Shown: positions 25,647-35,080, counted from the stretch's first letter. The stretch is DNA of 64,000 nucleotides from Chryseobacterium sp. CH25 (GCF_004119455.1 NZ_NRQT01000001.1:868001-932000); one strand, 5' to 3'. Notes: generated by a model not told the origin, from the letters alone. Program-made: numbers and translations.

Positions 25647-26458
25647 ATGGAAGACAATCCTATTTTTGGGCAGACGGAAGCGACCCGCAAATGATTGAGG
25701 CATACAAAAAAGCACAGGAAACTTTTAAATATTTCTGGCGTGAACAGTCTTGGGAATACAGAAGAATTATCCCTGGATTGAATGTTTCCTGTGTGAAAGC
25801 AATGTTTTCGGAAGAAACTGAAACAGGAGAACCCAATGTTGAGCACATGTGGATCAATGATATTGGTTTTGACGGTGACCGTGTAACCGGATATCTGATT
25901 AACGAACCTAATACTTTAAGAAACGTTCAGGTGGGAGATTTTATTGATATTCCTCTTACTGAAATCAGCGACTGGCTTTTTGCCATCACCCCTAGTGTAC
26001 AGAAGCCTAAAGGTCTTTCAAAGCTATTCTCTTCATCTGCTGAACCTCTTCCAAAGGCTTATGGCGGATTTACCATTCAAAAAATGCGTTCAGATATGTC
26101 TGCTTCGGAAAGAAAAGATCATGATAATGCCTGGCAGCTCGATTTCGGAGATTTCGATGACATTCTGGTTGTTAATAAGCAGAAGGAAGAACCTGAAAAC
26201 CTTGTTGAACACCCAATGAGTAGAAATATGAAAGATGATTTTGCTAAATTCTTACAGGAATATCCGGATGAAATCAAGTTAATTGATGATAATGGACAGA
26301 GTCTTCTTCACAGAGAAACCATTGCCGGGAATTTAACCACAGTAAAGGCTGCATTGGAAGCTGGAGCAGATAAAAATATTCAATCCAAAACCGGAAAAAC
26401 AGCACTTGATTATGCTAAGCAACTAAACTGGGGACATCTTATTCCGGTATTGGAATAA
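25647..26458 (+). pseudogene. DUF2314 domain protein with C-terminal ankyrin repeats, frameshifted at the start
   Basis: From 25691 the frame gives IEAYKKAQETFKYFWREQSWEYRRIIPGLN, the core of DUF2314, with GDRVTGYLINEPN and VGDFIDIPLTEISDW after it. Residues from about 205 form ankyrin-type repeats (DDNGQSLLHRETIAGNLTTVKAALEAGADKN and KTGKTALDYAKQ). The natural ATG is at 25647 (MEDNPIF); one extra T in the T5 run at 25663-25667 would give FWADGSDPQMIEAYKK, the usual family N-terminus. Restored length about 270 aa. Cytosolic, function unknown. Confidence 0.8.
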
Positions 26459-26500
26459 CTATTAATAACCAGAGAAGTAAAAAACTCAGAAGAATAAAAA

Positions 26501-26538
26501 ATAAAAAGAGAAGCTGTAAAGTTTCTCTTTTTATTTGT
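26501..26538 (+). terminator. terminator after the DUF2314 gene
   Basis: AAAAAGAGAA (26503-26512) pairs with TTCTCTTTTT (26523-26532), then ATTT. Confidence 0.7.
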
Positions 26539-26570
26539 ACTTTTCTTTATATAACTACAAATTTTACAAC

Positions 26571-26660
26571 ACTTAAGTAAAATACAAGTTATGAATCATA
26601 ATGCTTTACTCAACTTTTATTTAATCCTCTTCTGTGAACTAAAGTGCTTTATAAAACTTC
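26571..26660. repeat. dispersed intergenic repeat (AACACTTAAGTAAAATA type), copy 1
   Basis: Contains AACACTTAAGTAAAATA, AAGTTATGAATCATA and later GAACTAAAGTGCTTTA and CTTTTGT. The same blocks in the same order occur, reverse-complemented, at 59520-59720. No gene fits in this gap. Confidence 0.6.
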
Positions 26661-26680
26661 TTGATCTTTTGTATTTAAAA

Positions 26681-28078
26681 TTAATGATTAGATTGGATAA
26701 TATTGTCAACCAGTCCATTTTCAATTGGGTTTCCACCACCGTTATTATAAAAATCTAAAGGGATTATTCCCAACCGTTTTTTCCCTGAATACTGAGTATA
26801 CTGTTTTAGCCAGGGATTCATCGCCGGATCTACGCCTAAGCCACCCCAGGCATACTGATAAGGAGTATGATGACCTACTCCAAACGCAATACTGTTAAAG
26901 CTTACATACAAAATAGCATCATTACCAGCATTTTTCTGCATGGCCCGTTCCAGATTTTCCTGTACATATTTTACCTTTTTATGGGTATCATAACTTTCAT
27001 AGTTGTCTTCAATATAGAACTTCTGTCCGTTGGCATTTGTGGTTTCAAAAGTTGTGTTATCCTGCCATGTTCCGAACCTCACTCCTACTTTGTTCTTATC
27101 AATTCCTGAGTTTCCAACATTCAGCTCAAACCTGTATAAAAAAAGGATTTTTCCTTTGGTTTCATTTAAATTTGGGATGGCATTTCCCTGAAAGTACAGA
27201 GAATTGTATTTTTTAAGGTATTTAATGAAATTATCAGAGATATCCTGCCCGCTTTTTTCATTATTTACAGACATTAAAACAGTTTCTGACGGATGATCTC
27301 TTAAGAACGCCTGGCAGGCATCCAGTACATTTCCGAAGGTTACGTCACAGGAAATAATACCGTGATAAAGATCTAAAGGATCAGAAGAACTGGATGAATT
27401 TACAAGTCTGATATCCAAAAAGCGAACTCCATTTTCCAACTGCTGTCTGATATCATAATTCTGACATCTTGCTCCAAATGATGCTGAAGAAATTTTATAC
27501 GTTCCTGAATCATGTGTTCCCGGAATACTTAAAGCTTTCAATGATACATTCTGATCCAACTTGCTCATCCACTCCGAACCATTTAATTTAAGATAAAACT
27601 GGTTCACACCGGATACCGAAACATTACAGTTAAAATGGGTGTTACCATCTGTTTTTAAAATATAAGTTCCTGATATTTTTTTAATATTCCTGCTACCAAT
27701 CCACCAGTTGTTTTCTGATTTTGAGTTGTGCCCCTGGCCAATCTGGATATCGCGCAGTTCGCAATGTCTGTTCTGATAATCAAAAGATAAAACGCAAGTA
27801 AATGCAAAGTTCAGTTTACCCGGCAAAGCATCATTGGAGCTGCAGCCTATGGCATCACCGCCAGATATTTTACTTTTAAACCATTGAGCAACGGTATCTG
27901 TACCGTGTCTTCCCGCCTGAACATCAATTTCCCAAGTATTGCCGGACTTTTGAATAATATCCGGAGTATTTTCCCAAGGTTGTCCTGAAGAGATACTGTG
28001 ATCTGTAATAACTATTCTTAAATTGCTTACTCCTTCCATCATCTGAAGAAGAAATCTGTTGTGCTGTTTTGTTGGCAT
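26681..28078 (-). CDS. phosphatidylinositol-specific phospholipase C-like protein
   Basis: A 465 aa protein. Residues about 175-465 form a bacterial PI-PLC X domain: KALSIPGTHDSGTY with catalytic His189, NGVRFLDIRL, LYHGIISCDVTFG with His239, and HPSETVLMSVNNE. Such enzymes cleave phosphatidylinositol or GPI anchors. The first 170 residues (HSISSGQPWENTP, DIQIGQGHNSKSENNWWIGS) form a separate beta-rich domain I do not recognise, possibly a binding module. No signal peptide is visible, odd for an enzyme whose substrate is eukaryotic membrane lipid. Confidence 0.88.
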   Translation of the reverse strand: MPTKQHNRFLLQMMEGVSNLRIVITDHSISSGQPWENTPDIIQKSGNTWEIDVQAGRHGTDTVAQWFKSKISGGDAIGCSSNDALPGKLNFAFTCVLSFDYQNRHCELRDIQIGQGHNSKSENNWWIGSRNIKKISGTYILKTDGNTHFNCNVSVSGVNQFYLKLNGSEWMSKLDQNVSLKALSIPGTHDSGTYKISSASFGARCQNYDIRQQLENGVRFLDIRLVNSSSSSDPLDLYHGIISCDVTFGNVLDACQAFLRDHPSETVLMSVNNEKSGQDISDNFIKYLKKYNSLYFQGNAIPNLNETKGKILFLYRFELNVGNSGIDKNKVGVRFGTWQDNTTFETTNANGQKFYIEDNYESYDTHKKVKYVQENLERAMQKNAGNDAILYVSFNSIAFGVGHHTPYQYAWGGLGVDPAMNPWLKQYTQYSGKKRLGIIPLDFYNNGGGNPIENGLVDNIIQSNH

Positions 28079-28310
28079 GATATGGTGATTTAGTGTTATT
28101 TCCTGCTAAAACTGATAGATTTTTCTACCCTGCAAGACAAAATTAGAGAGAATAAAAGCGCTGTCATAGCGTATAAATACGTGTTTTTAATGCCGGGTGT
28201 TTTTACTTAATTCTGATCATAAGATTGAAAAATTGCTTACCTTTTCTAAATATTCTCTACTATCCTCTGTAACAAAACATACCGATCAAATGTCTTATTA
28301 TTAAAAACTT

Positions 28311-29551
28311 ATGAGAAAAAAATTAATCTTTTTTATGACTTCTATTTCGTTGATTTCATGCCAGACTATGAAAAACAATTCATCTTCTGCTTCTCATAAG
28401 ATCAATGATTCTTTAGATCTGGAAATCAATAAAATATATCAACAGGAAAACTTCAATGGCTTTTCGGTTTCTATTGTTAATGATGAATCAACGCTTTATC
28501 AGAAAGGGTTTGGCTTTTCAGATGTAAAAGAAAAGAAACCTTATACCGAAAATACCATCCAGAATATTGCTTCTGTTTCTAAAACCTTGGTTGGAATTGC
28601 TCTTTTAAAAGCTCAGGAATTGGGAAAACTTAATTTAGATGATCCGATACAGAAGTATCTGCCATTTAAAATTTCCAATCCAAAATTTCCACAGATCCCT
28701 ATTACAGTACGCCAATTGGCCACTCATACTTCTTCGATTCTTGACAATGAATTTTATTTATCTAAAAACTACTTTCTGAAACCTAGCCAAAACCTGACTG
28801 GTTTAAAGCTTAATTTTGATGATGAACAGGTTTTCAATCCTTCAGACTCTACCATTACTATGTCTGTTTTTTTAGAAAATGTATTATCTGAACAGGGAAA
28901 ATGGAACGCAAACAGTTTTTCTGCCCATAAACCGGGAGAAATCTATGAATATTCCAACGTAGGAACAGCTTTGGCCGCTTTTATTGTGGAACGGGTAACG
29001 GGCCAGGAATTCAGTGCATTTACCAAAGAATATATTCTGAAACCTTTACAAATGAAAGATTCAGGATGGAAGTTTGAAGAGATACAGTTTTCAAAATTTT
29101 CCAGACTTTATGAAAACCCTAAGACTGTTCTGCCTTATTATCTTTCAGCTACTTATCCTGATGGTGGTTTTATCACCAGCATTCATGATTTAAGTAAATA
29201 TTTAACCGAATTAATTAAAGGATATAACGGAAAAGGGACAATTCTGAATCAGAAAAGCTACAAAGAATACTTTACTCCACAGCTTTCCGCCGTTAACTTT
29301 ACAGAGAGAAATACTCAGAACCCTTACAGTGAATCTTATAATGTAGGAATATTCATGGGATTTGGTTACACAGGCTACGTTGGTCATACGGGCGGAGATC
29401 CGGGAGTAATGTCCATGATGTTTTTGATCCTAAAAATAACTTGGGAAGAATTATGATTTTTAATACTAATTTTTCGGATAAGAAAGGAAATGATGCTTTT
29501 TATGGAATTTGGAATGTGTTGGAGAAGCATCAAAGTACATTCAGTAAATAG
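28311..29551 (+). pseudogene. class C beta-lactamase-fold serine hydrolase lipoprotein, frameshifted at the C-terminus
   Basis: The signal ends LISCQTM (lipobox). Motifs are IASVSKTLVGIALLKAQE with the Ser-x-x-Lys pair, YEYSNVGTALAAFIVE (Tyr-x-Asn) and GHTGGDPGVMS (the HTG motif replacing KTG, as in esterases and D-aminopeptidases of this fold). As written it stops at 29456. One more T in the T5 run at 29421-29425 gives MSMMFFDPKNNLGRIMIFNTN and a natural end at 29551, about 413 aa. Substrate unknown; not necessarily an antibiotic-degrading enzyme. Confidence 0.85.
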
Positions 29552-29575
29552 ATTTAAAGTTCTCTATCATTTTTT

Positions 29576-29583
29576 TATATTTG
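29576..29583 (+). promoter_or_regulatory. -7 promoter element of the XRE-RelA/SpoT-DGQHR island
   Basis: TATATTTG, a perfect core, 27 nt before the XRE ATG at 29611. No convincing -33 TTG. Confidence 0.6.
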
Positions 29584-29610
29584 TATAAAGGCACAAATAA
29601 AAAGGTCATT

Positions 29611-29979
29611 ATGGAAAAGCTAAGAAATCTAAGAAAGCAAAGAGGTTACACCCAAGAATATATGTCTAAAATCATCTCGACAGATGCTTCAAATTATTCC
29701 AGAAAGGAAAATGATGAAGTAAGAATATATGATGATGAATGGGAAAAACTGGCAAAAGCACTTGATGTTCCTGTAGAAGAGATCAAAGAGGAAAAGAAAA
29801 CAGAAATAGTGCATAACAACCATGACAATACTACTTTTAATGATAATGCTGGTAGTTACTTTAACAACTTCCACAGTATTCCAAATTCTATTGTAGAGAA
29901 TTTACAAAGTTATATTAAGCTATTAGAAGAGCAGATTGAAAATTTGAAGGAAGAGAATAGAAAATTGAAGTCTAAATAA
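29611..29979 (+). CDS. XRE-family helix-turn-helix regulator with coiled-coil tail
   Basis: A 122 aa protein starting at 29611 (MEKLRNLRKQRGYTQEYMSK). Residues about 1-60 are a Cro/CI-type HTH: RGYTQEYMSKIISTDASNYSRKE and DDEWEKLAKALDVPVEEI. A polar, Asn-rich linker follows (NNHDNTTFNDNAGSYFNN). The last 30 residues (YIKLLEEQIENLKEENRKLKSK) form a heptad coiled coil for dimerisation. It sits 56 nt upstream of the RelA/SpoT-domain gene in the same direction and is probably the regulator of that pair. Confidence 0.85.
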   Translation: MEKLRNLRKQRGYTQEYMSKIISTDASNYSRKENDEVRIYDDEWEKLAKALDVPVEEIKEEKKTEIVHNNHDNTTFNDNAGSYFNNFHSIPNSIVENLQSYIKLLEEQIENLKEENRKLKSK

Positions 29980-30035
29980 ACTTTTTTTAAAATTTTAGGT
30001 ACCAGCTAATAATCATAGATAACAAATTAACATTA

Positions 30036-31481
30036 ATGAGATCTATTGAAGAAAAAATTAAGGGCATACAAGTTGTTTCAAAAAAATTTAGTGAATTAAG
30101 AACAGAGCTAATCTCAAATCAAGAAATCATTGTTAACCTTCTAAAAGAAATAATCAATAAATATGCTTCAGATTATTCCTTGGTAAGAACAAATAGTGTT
30201 AGAACACTTAGATTCTATACATTTGTTTATAGAGTTAAAGAAAAAGATAGTTTTTCTGAAAAACTTATTAGAAATAATGATTATAACCATTTTTATGAAA
30301 GTTTAAATGATTTAAACCAAATTGATGAACCTAATCTAAAAAATAAAGTCAAAGAGCTTGACGATTTAATTGGCATTAAAATTCTAACTGATTTAAATGT
30401 AGATTCTGTCAATATGTACAAATTAATAGGATCTACAAACTTTATTCAAGATGCTAGAAACAAGGGCATAACCATGGATGAGGAAGATTTACAATCTCAG
30501 CCCATAACTATGAAAAATGGACTAAAAATATTTAAACTTAAATGTAAATATGAAACTTGGAATTTCGAGCTACAAATAAAAAGTAAATTAGAGTCTGCTT
30601 GGGGAGATATGGAGCATGCAATTTTTTATAAAAATTATAAACTTACTCCTGTACGCAGTTTAGCTCAACAATCCATGAATCATGTAGGTAAATTATTAAT
30701 TGAAATAGATGATTTCTTACAAGACATAAGAGAGGCCAATGATAATTTCACAATCAATTCTGATGTTATTTTATTCATAAATAAGTTTGAAGAAACATTT
30801 GCAGATAAAGTTGGAAATGCATTAGATGGAATTAATTTTAATTTCAAAAAAATAGCTTCATTAACATACAATATTCATAATATTGATCATGATATTTTTA
30901 AAACAAATGATATTAAGTTTGATCATTTATCATTTCCATGTCAAAAATATTCAAAGTATATACAATCAAGAAATAAGGATTTTGATCTACAAGTATTTGA
31001 ATCAATAATTCTTTCTAGTTTTGAAACGATTATCACTAACGATAATTTAGAAACATATCTAGATACATTATTTGAATTAATACAAAAATCTTACAACAAC
31101 CTGATCATAAGCAATAATGTTATTCAAGATGAAGAATTAGCCGAAAAACTTACAAAATTATTTTTTAATACTTGTATTGAGTATGGGTGTCAAGAATTTA
31201 TACTAAATACGATAAATGTTACAAACCATTTTAATGATATAAAATTAATATATGAGGCAATTGAAGTCTTAGAATTAGACACAAATTCCATTTCTGAAAT
31301 TTTAAAATTATATACAATATATTGTTTTAAAGGAGATATGGAATCTTTTACTTCAAGTATCAATAAAGATACTGTATTAGGAAATATTGAAAAGGCTAAA
31401 ATTGAATTATCAAAAATAGATTCAATAGATAACAGTGATGTATTAAATAATTTAAATTCAATAATTAATATTTTAGGTTAA
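30036..31481 (+). CDS. RelA/SpoT nucleotidyltransferase-domain protein of unknown role
   Basis: A 481 aa cytosolic protein. Residues about 60-205 match the RelA/SpoT synthetase domain: RVKEKDSFSEKLIR (66-79, the basic ATP-side motif), DDLIGIKI (109-116), FELQIKSKLESAWGDMEHAIFYK (177-199, with the Glu-x-Gln and Glu-His pairs). The usual NGYxSxH loop is NGLKIFK (161-167), losing the guanine-stacking Tyr, so ordinary (p)ppGpp synthesis is doubtful. The C-terminal 270 residues are helical with no recognisable family and no ACT or TGS domain. Strongly AT-rich codon use. The downstream DGQHR gene starts 1 nt after its stop. Confidence 0.85.
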   Translation: MRSIEEKIKGIQVVSKKFSELRTELISNQEIIVNLLKEIINKYASDYSLVRTNSVRTLRFYTFVYRVKEKDSFSEKLIRNNDYNHFYESLNDLNQIDEPNLKNKVKELDDLIGIKILTDLNVDSVNMYKLIGSTNFIQDARNKGITMDEEDLQSQPITMKNGLKIFKLKCKYETWNFELQIKSKLESAWGDMEHAIFYKNYKLTPVRSLAQQSMNHVGKLLIEIDDFLQDIREANDNFTINSDVILFINKFEETFADKVGNALDGINFNFKKIASLTYNIHNIDHDIFKTNDIKFDHLSFPCQKYSKYIQSRNKDFDLQVFESIILSSFETIITNDNLETYLDTLFELIQKSYNNLIISNNVIQDEELAEKLTKLFFNTCIEYGCQEFILNTINVTNHFNDIKLIYEAIEVLELDTNSISEILKLYTIYCFKGDMESFTSSINKDTVLGNIEKAKIELSKIDSIDNSDVLNNLNSIINILG

Positions 31482-31482
31482 A

Positions 31483-32643
31483 ATGAAAATTCCAGGAATT
31501 GAATACCATCAATCAAACTACCGACTTATATCTACAGTTATACCTTTTAATCTTATTTACAGAAAAAGTAAAACATTAATATATGGTATTGACGAAGAAG
31601 GCTATCAACGTAAACAGGATGAAAAACATTACCAAAATATAAAAAAATATGTTGAATCCTATAACTTTGTATTCCCTAATTCAATAATTTTGGCAATTGA
31701 TGAAGAAAAACTTGAAAGAATAATAACTCATAATGATAATGGATTAATATTCTTAACATTAGATGATGAAAAGGAATTTCTTTTTAGAGTTGTTGATGGT
31801 CAGCATAGACTCTTAGGAATTGAAAAAGCATCTCTTTCAGATATAGAATTACTAAATTTAAAGTTACAGGTCTCCATAATAGTTACTCCCAAAAACAAAA
31901 GATCAATAGAATTAGATATTTTTAGTAATATAAATTCTAAAGCTAAAAGATTAAAAACAGATCTTATTGAATTGGCAAAATATGATTTCCGTATTTTAGA
32001 AGAGAAAATTGGAACTAAAGAATTAAACCCTCACATTGCAATAAATATTGCCTATAATTTGAATGAAAAAATTGATGATAAAGATAATATTTGGCAAAAT
32101 GCAATAAAAATTGATATACATTCTGAAAACAAAATTGGAATTATTGGAGTAACAGCATTTAGCGAATCAATTTATGGAATCATTAATAGTTATCTAGAAT
32201 TGAAAAAAACAGAAGTAGATAGATTTGATTCAAGTAAATTAATTCATTTTTCAAAACAAGCTTCTCTTGAAATTTCAGATCTTATTTCCAAAGCATGGCT
32301 AATAGTTAAAAATAGATGGCCTAAAGCATTTTTAAGCCCACATAAAATATTGGACATTGATAATCAATACAAAACTATTATTTACGATCCTAATTTTTAC
32401 ATTCAAAAAACACTAGGTTGTAAATCTATCAATTATTTATTAACTGAAATTTTACAAAAGAATTACAAAAATCACTTCGACACTAAAGTATTACATGATT
32501 TTGAAAAAACAATAATCAATTGTAAATTAAATGATTACGATTGGAAAATTGGCAAAACACTTAGTGGAATAAGTTCTGAATCTGGATTTAGAAAAGTTAC
32601 TCGAATATTAAAAAACGAAGAAGAATTTATCAGAAAAGAATAA
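31483..32643 (+). CDS. DGQHR-domain (DndB/ParB-like) protein
   Basis: A 386 aa protein with FRVVDGQHRLLGIEKA, placing the defining DGQHR motif at residues 105-109, and the family follow-up FSNINSKAKRLKTDLIELA (about 150-168). The domain is distantly ParB-nuclease-like and is best known from DndB, the regulator of DNA phosphorothioation; other members occur in uncharacterised defence loci. No dndC, dndD or dndE is nearby. It is translationally coupled to the RelA/SpoT-domain gene (1-nt gap) and ends in a hairpin terminator. Base composition is AT-richer than the flanks, suggesting acquisition by transfer. Confidence 0.82.
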   Translation: MKIPGIEYHQSNYRLISTVIPFNLIYRKSKTLIYGIDEEGYQRKQDEKHYQNIKKYVESYNFVFPNSIILAIDEEKLERIITHNDNGLIFLTLDDEKEFLFRVVDGQHRLLGIEKASLSDIELLNLKLQVSIIVTPKNKRSIELDIFSNINSKAKRLKTDLIELAKYDFRILEEKIGTKELNPHIAINIAYNLNEKIDDKDNIWQNAIKIDIHSENKIGIIGVTAFSESIYGIINSYLELKKTEVDRFDSSKLIHFSKQASLEISDLISKAWLIVKNRWPKAFLSPHKILDIDNQYKTIIYDPNFYIQKTLGCKSINYLLTEILQKNYKNHFDTKVLHDFEKTIINCKLNDYDWKIGKTLSGISSESGFRKVTRILKNEEEFIRKE

Positions 32644-32645
32644 AA

Positions 32646-32673
32646 AAGAGAAGCAAAATGCTTCTCTTTCTTT
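32646..32673. terminator. terminator between the DGQHR gene and gldG
   Basis: AGAGAAGCA (32647-32655) pairs with TGCTTCTCT followed by TTCTTTT on the plus strand; A residues on the other side allow it to act for gldG on the minus strand as well. Confidence 0.75.
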
Positions 32674-32677
32674 TATG

Positions 32678-34348
32678 TTATCCAAATTTCTTCTTTCTCA
32701 ACCAGAAGAACAATCCTCCGATAAGACCAATAATCACCAATGGAAGTAATAAATTCAGCCATTGCCAGTTGGTTCTTTCTTCTTCTATTCTTCGTCTGTC
32801 CAGAAGTCTTTCTTCGATATTTCTGTTTCTTAATTCCATCAGATTACTGTCATCTAACAGATAATCTAAAGCGTTTCTCAGGAACTGCTCGTTTCCGAAC
32901 TGTTCGTTCGTCAGCATATCTACTCCCAGAGGAAGTGGTTTTCCTTTGATGACTTTATTTCGTCCTATATCACCGTCTGCAATCACGATCATTTTATTTT
33001 CAGGGCTTGCTGCTTTAAAGCTTGGATAAGATTTTCTTTCAATCCTTGAAGCGTATGCAGAATTAAATTTTCCTTCCAATGCTACGGCAAAGATCTTTGG
33101 AGTACTTGGTTTTTCCATTTGTCCAAGGCTGTCTACAGTGGCAATTTCTTTCAGATCAACATAATTTGGAACCTGTTTCAGCAATGTTCTTTCACTGGAT
33201 TCAAAAAGTACTTTTGTTTTAATATTCTTTCTTCCGCCCAATGTATCAATTGAAGTTGGGAACTCGAATTTTACAGGGTTGATATTTTTAGTGATCGGGT
33301 TATTATTTTCAGCAATTCCAAGAGGATAGTAAGGCCATGGTAAACTTGTATACTGTGGATTACCACTTACCTCTCCTGTTACCAGTCTTAATAAAGCAAA
33401 TTTCTTTACATCTTTTACCAGTGCATTATTGATTCTTAATCCGTAATTGAAGAAGAAATCAGTCATATTGATATCCACCGGGAAAGGCATTACTTTTTTA
33501 GATCTTGTCAGCGTATCCATTTCGGCATTTACAGCATCAATCATCCAAAGCGTTTTCCCGCCATTCATGATATATTGGTCAAGGATTACTTTCTCGTTAT
33601 CTGTGAAGGCTTTTCTTGGCTTTGCAATGACTAAAGCACTCATCTGCTTCAGTAAAGGCATATCTTCAAGGGTAAGCTCTACCTGATTTTTAGGAATAAT
33701 GGGCCCTGCATCATAATTTTCCAAAGCAAGCTGCATGAATCCCTGAAATTCATCCGGACTTAATTCATCCTGATTAATAAGCACACCTACTTTCTTCCTT
33801 TTATTGGCCGCAATATTCTTAATGTTTGAAACCAGGTTATACTCAAGACCTTCAATAGAACGGGTTAACTGTTGGTCTGCATCAATCCCAGCCTGCTGTA
33901 CCACCAACGGAATAGAAACTCCGTTTTTGTCATATTTTATAACCGCATACGGAAAAAGTGTGATTTGTGAAATTTTTCCATCTTTTACATCCGGAAGAAC
34001 TGAAGGTTGCATTCCCATTGCCATCAAAGTATCCTGAGACATCTTTGTTTTAATAGGATCGATGAATTTGAAATCAATCTTTGGATTAATCTTTCTGAAT
34101 TCCTCCAGCATGAATTTCGTTTCTCCCTGAAGCTGTTTAAAGCTTGCCGGAAAATCACCTTCAAGGTAAACTTCTACCGTTAAAGGTTTTTTAACGGATT
34201 CCAATACTTTAATGGTACTTTCAGAAAGAGTATATCTTTTTTCTTTTGTTAAGTCGAGTCTTATACCTGAATAGGTAAGAATAATAACCAAGGGGATAAT
34301 TGTAATTAAGAAAATTCCCAGCGGAGATTTAGCATTGATCTTCTTCAT
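32678..34348 (-). CDS. gldG: gliding motility ABC transporter component GldG
   Basis: A 556 aa protein with an N-terminal membrane helix (LGIFLITIIPLVIILTYSG) and a C-terminal one (LLLPLVIIGLIGGLFFWLRKKKFG), enclosing a periplasmic domain of the ABC-type uncharacterised transport family. Family features include KPLTVEVYLEGDFPASFKQLQGETKFMLEEF, GGKTLWMIDAVNAEMDTL and the end NEQFLRNALDYLLDDSNLMELRNR. With GldF and the ATPase GldA it is needed for gliding in Flavobacterium johnsoniae. It begins 3 nt after gldF ends. Confidence 0.93.
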   Translation of the reverse strand: MKKINAKSPLGIFLITIIPLVIILTYSGIRLDLTKEKRYTLSESTIKVLESVKKPLTVEVYLEGDFPASFKQLQGETKFMLEEFRKINPKIDFKFIDPIKTKMSQDTLMAMGMQPSVLPDVKDGKISQITLFPYAVIKYDKNGVSIPLVVQQAGIDADQQLTRSIEGLEYNLVSNIKNIAANKRKKVGVLINQDELSPDEFQGFMQLALENYDAGPIIPKNQVELTLEDMPLLKQMSALVIAKPRKAFTDNEKVILDQYIMNGGKTLWMIDAVNAEMDTLTRSKKVMPFPVDINMTDFFFNYGLRINNALVKDVKKFALLRLVTGEVSGNPQYTSLPWPYYPLGIAENNNPITKNINPVKFEFPTSIDTLGGRKNIKTKVLFESSERTLLKQVPNYVDLKEIATVDSLGQMEKPSTPKIFAVALEGKFNSAYASRIERKSYPSFKAASPENKMIVIADGDIGRNKVIKGKPLPLGVDMLTNEQFGNEQFLRNALDYLLDDSNLMELRNRNIEERLLDRRRIEEERTNWQWLNLLLPLVIIGLIGGLFFWLRKKKFG

Positions 34349-34351
34349 AAT

Positions 34352-35080
34352 CTACTTCTTTTTGTTAATAAAATGATTAGACAATACTAATGATGCACTG
34401 ATGACCAGAATAAAATAAGCCACATCTTTCAGATCTATAAGACCTCTTGTAAATCCTAAGAAATGCTGGTAAAAACCAATATTCTGAAGGATAAAATCTG
34501 CTCCTCCAAGAAGTTTATAGCTTGCCAACTGTTCGATTCCAAAATACATGATAAAGCACATGAAAACGCCCAACAGATAAGCCATAATCTGGTTCTGTGA
34601 TAATGAAGAGGCTAAAATTCCAATCCCTGAGAATGCAGCGATTAAAATAATCAGCCCAATATAACTCCCGAATGTCATCCCAAGGTCAATATTACCCTCT
34701 GGAACTCCCAGGACATATACTGTATAAAGATAGATTAGTGATGGAATCAGGCATAAAATCCCAACAATCCATACCGACAGGAATTTTCCGCCTATCATTT
34801 CTGAAACCTTTAGTGGTTGTGAGAATAACCAGTTCAGTGTTCCTGTTTGTTGCTCTTCCGCAAAAGTTTTCATGGAAAGTGCCGGAATAATGAACATTAA
34901 AAGCCATGGGACCAACACAAAATAGCTCTGCAGCGAGGCTGCCCCGATTTCAAAAATATTGGAATCGTTGTCGAAAAAGAACAGAAAAAGAGTCCCTATT
35001 AAACTGAAGGCAGCAATAATTACCCATGCACTCCAGTTTCCAAAGTAACTCCAAAGTTCTTTCTTTAAAATTGCAATCAT
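34352..35080 (-). CDS. gldF: gliding motility ABC transporter permease GldF
   Basis: A 242 aa inner-membrane protein with six hydrophobic helices, of the ABC-2 type. It begins MIAILKKELWSYFGNWSAWVII and contains MKTFAEEQQTGTLNWLFSQPLKVSEMIGGKFL, the conserved loop of this transporter family. It precedes gldG in the same operon; gldA is not in this window. Species that carry gldFG do not always glide visibly. Confidence 0.93.
   Translation of the reverse strand: MIAILKKELWSYFGNWSAWVIIAAFSLIGTLFLFFFDNDSNIFEIGAASLQSYFVLVPWLLMFIIPALSMKTFAEEQQTGTLNWLFSQPLKVSEMIGGKFLSVWIVGILCLIPSLIYLYTVYVLGVPEGNIDLGMTFGSYIGLIILIAAFSGIGILASSLSQNQIMAYLLGVFMCFIMYFGIEQLASYKLLGGADFILQNIGFYQHFLGFTRGLIDLKDVAYFILVISASLVLSNHFINKKK

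Noticed and set aside
28311..29551. Antibiotic-resistance AmpC beta-lactamase
   Set aside because: It has the fold but an HTG third motif and a lipoprotein signal, as in esterase or peptidase relatives; resistance cannot be claimed.
31483..32643. DNA phosphorothioation (Dnd) locus
   Set aside because: Only a DGQHR protein is present; no DndA, DndC, DndD or DndE-like genes are nearby.
29611..32643. Prophage remnant
   Set aside because: No integrase, structural or lysis genes and no attachment-site duplication were seen around the XRE island.
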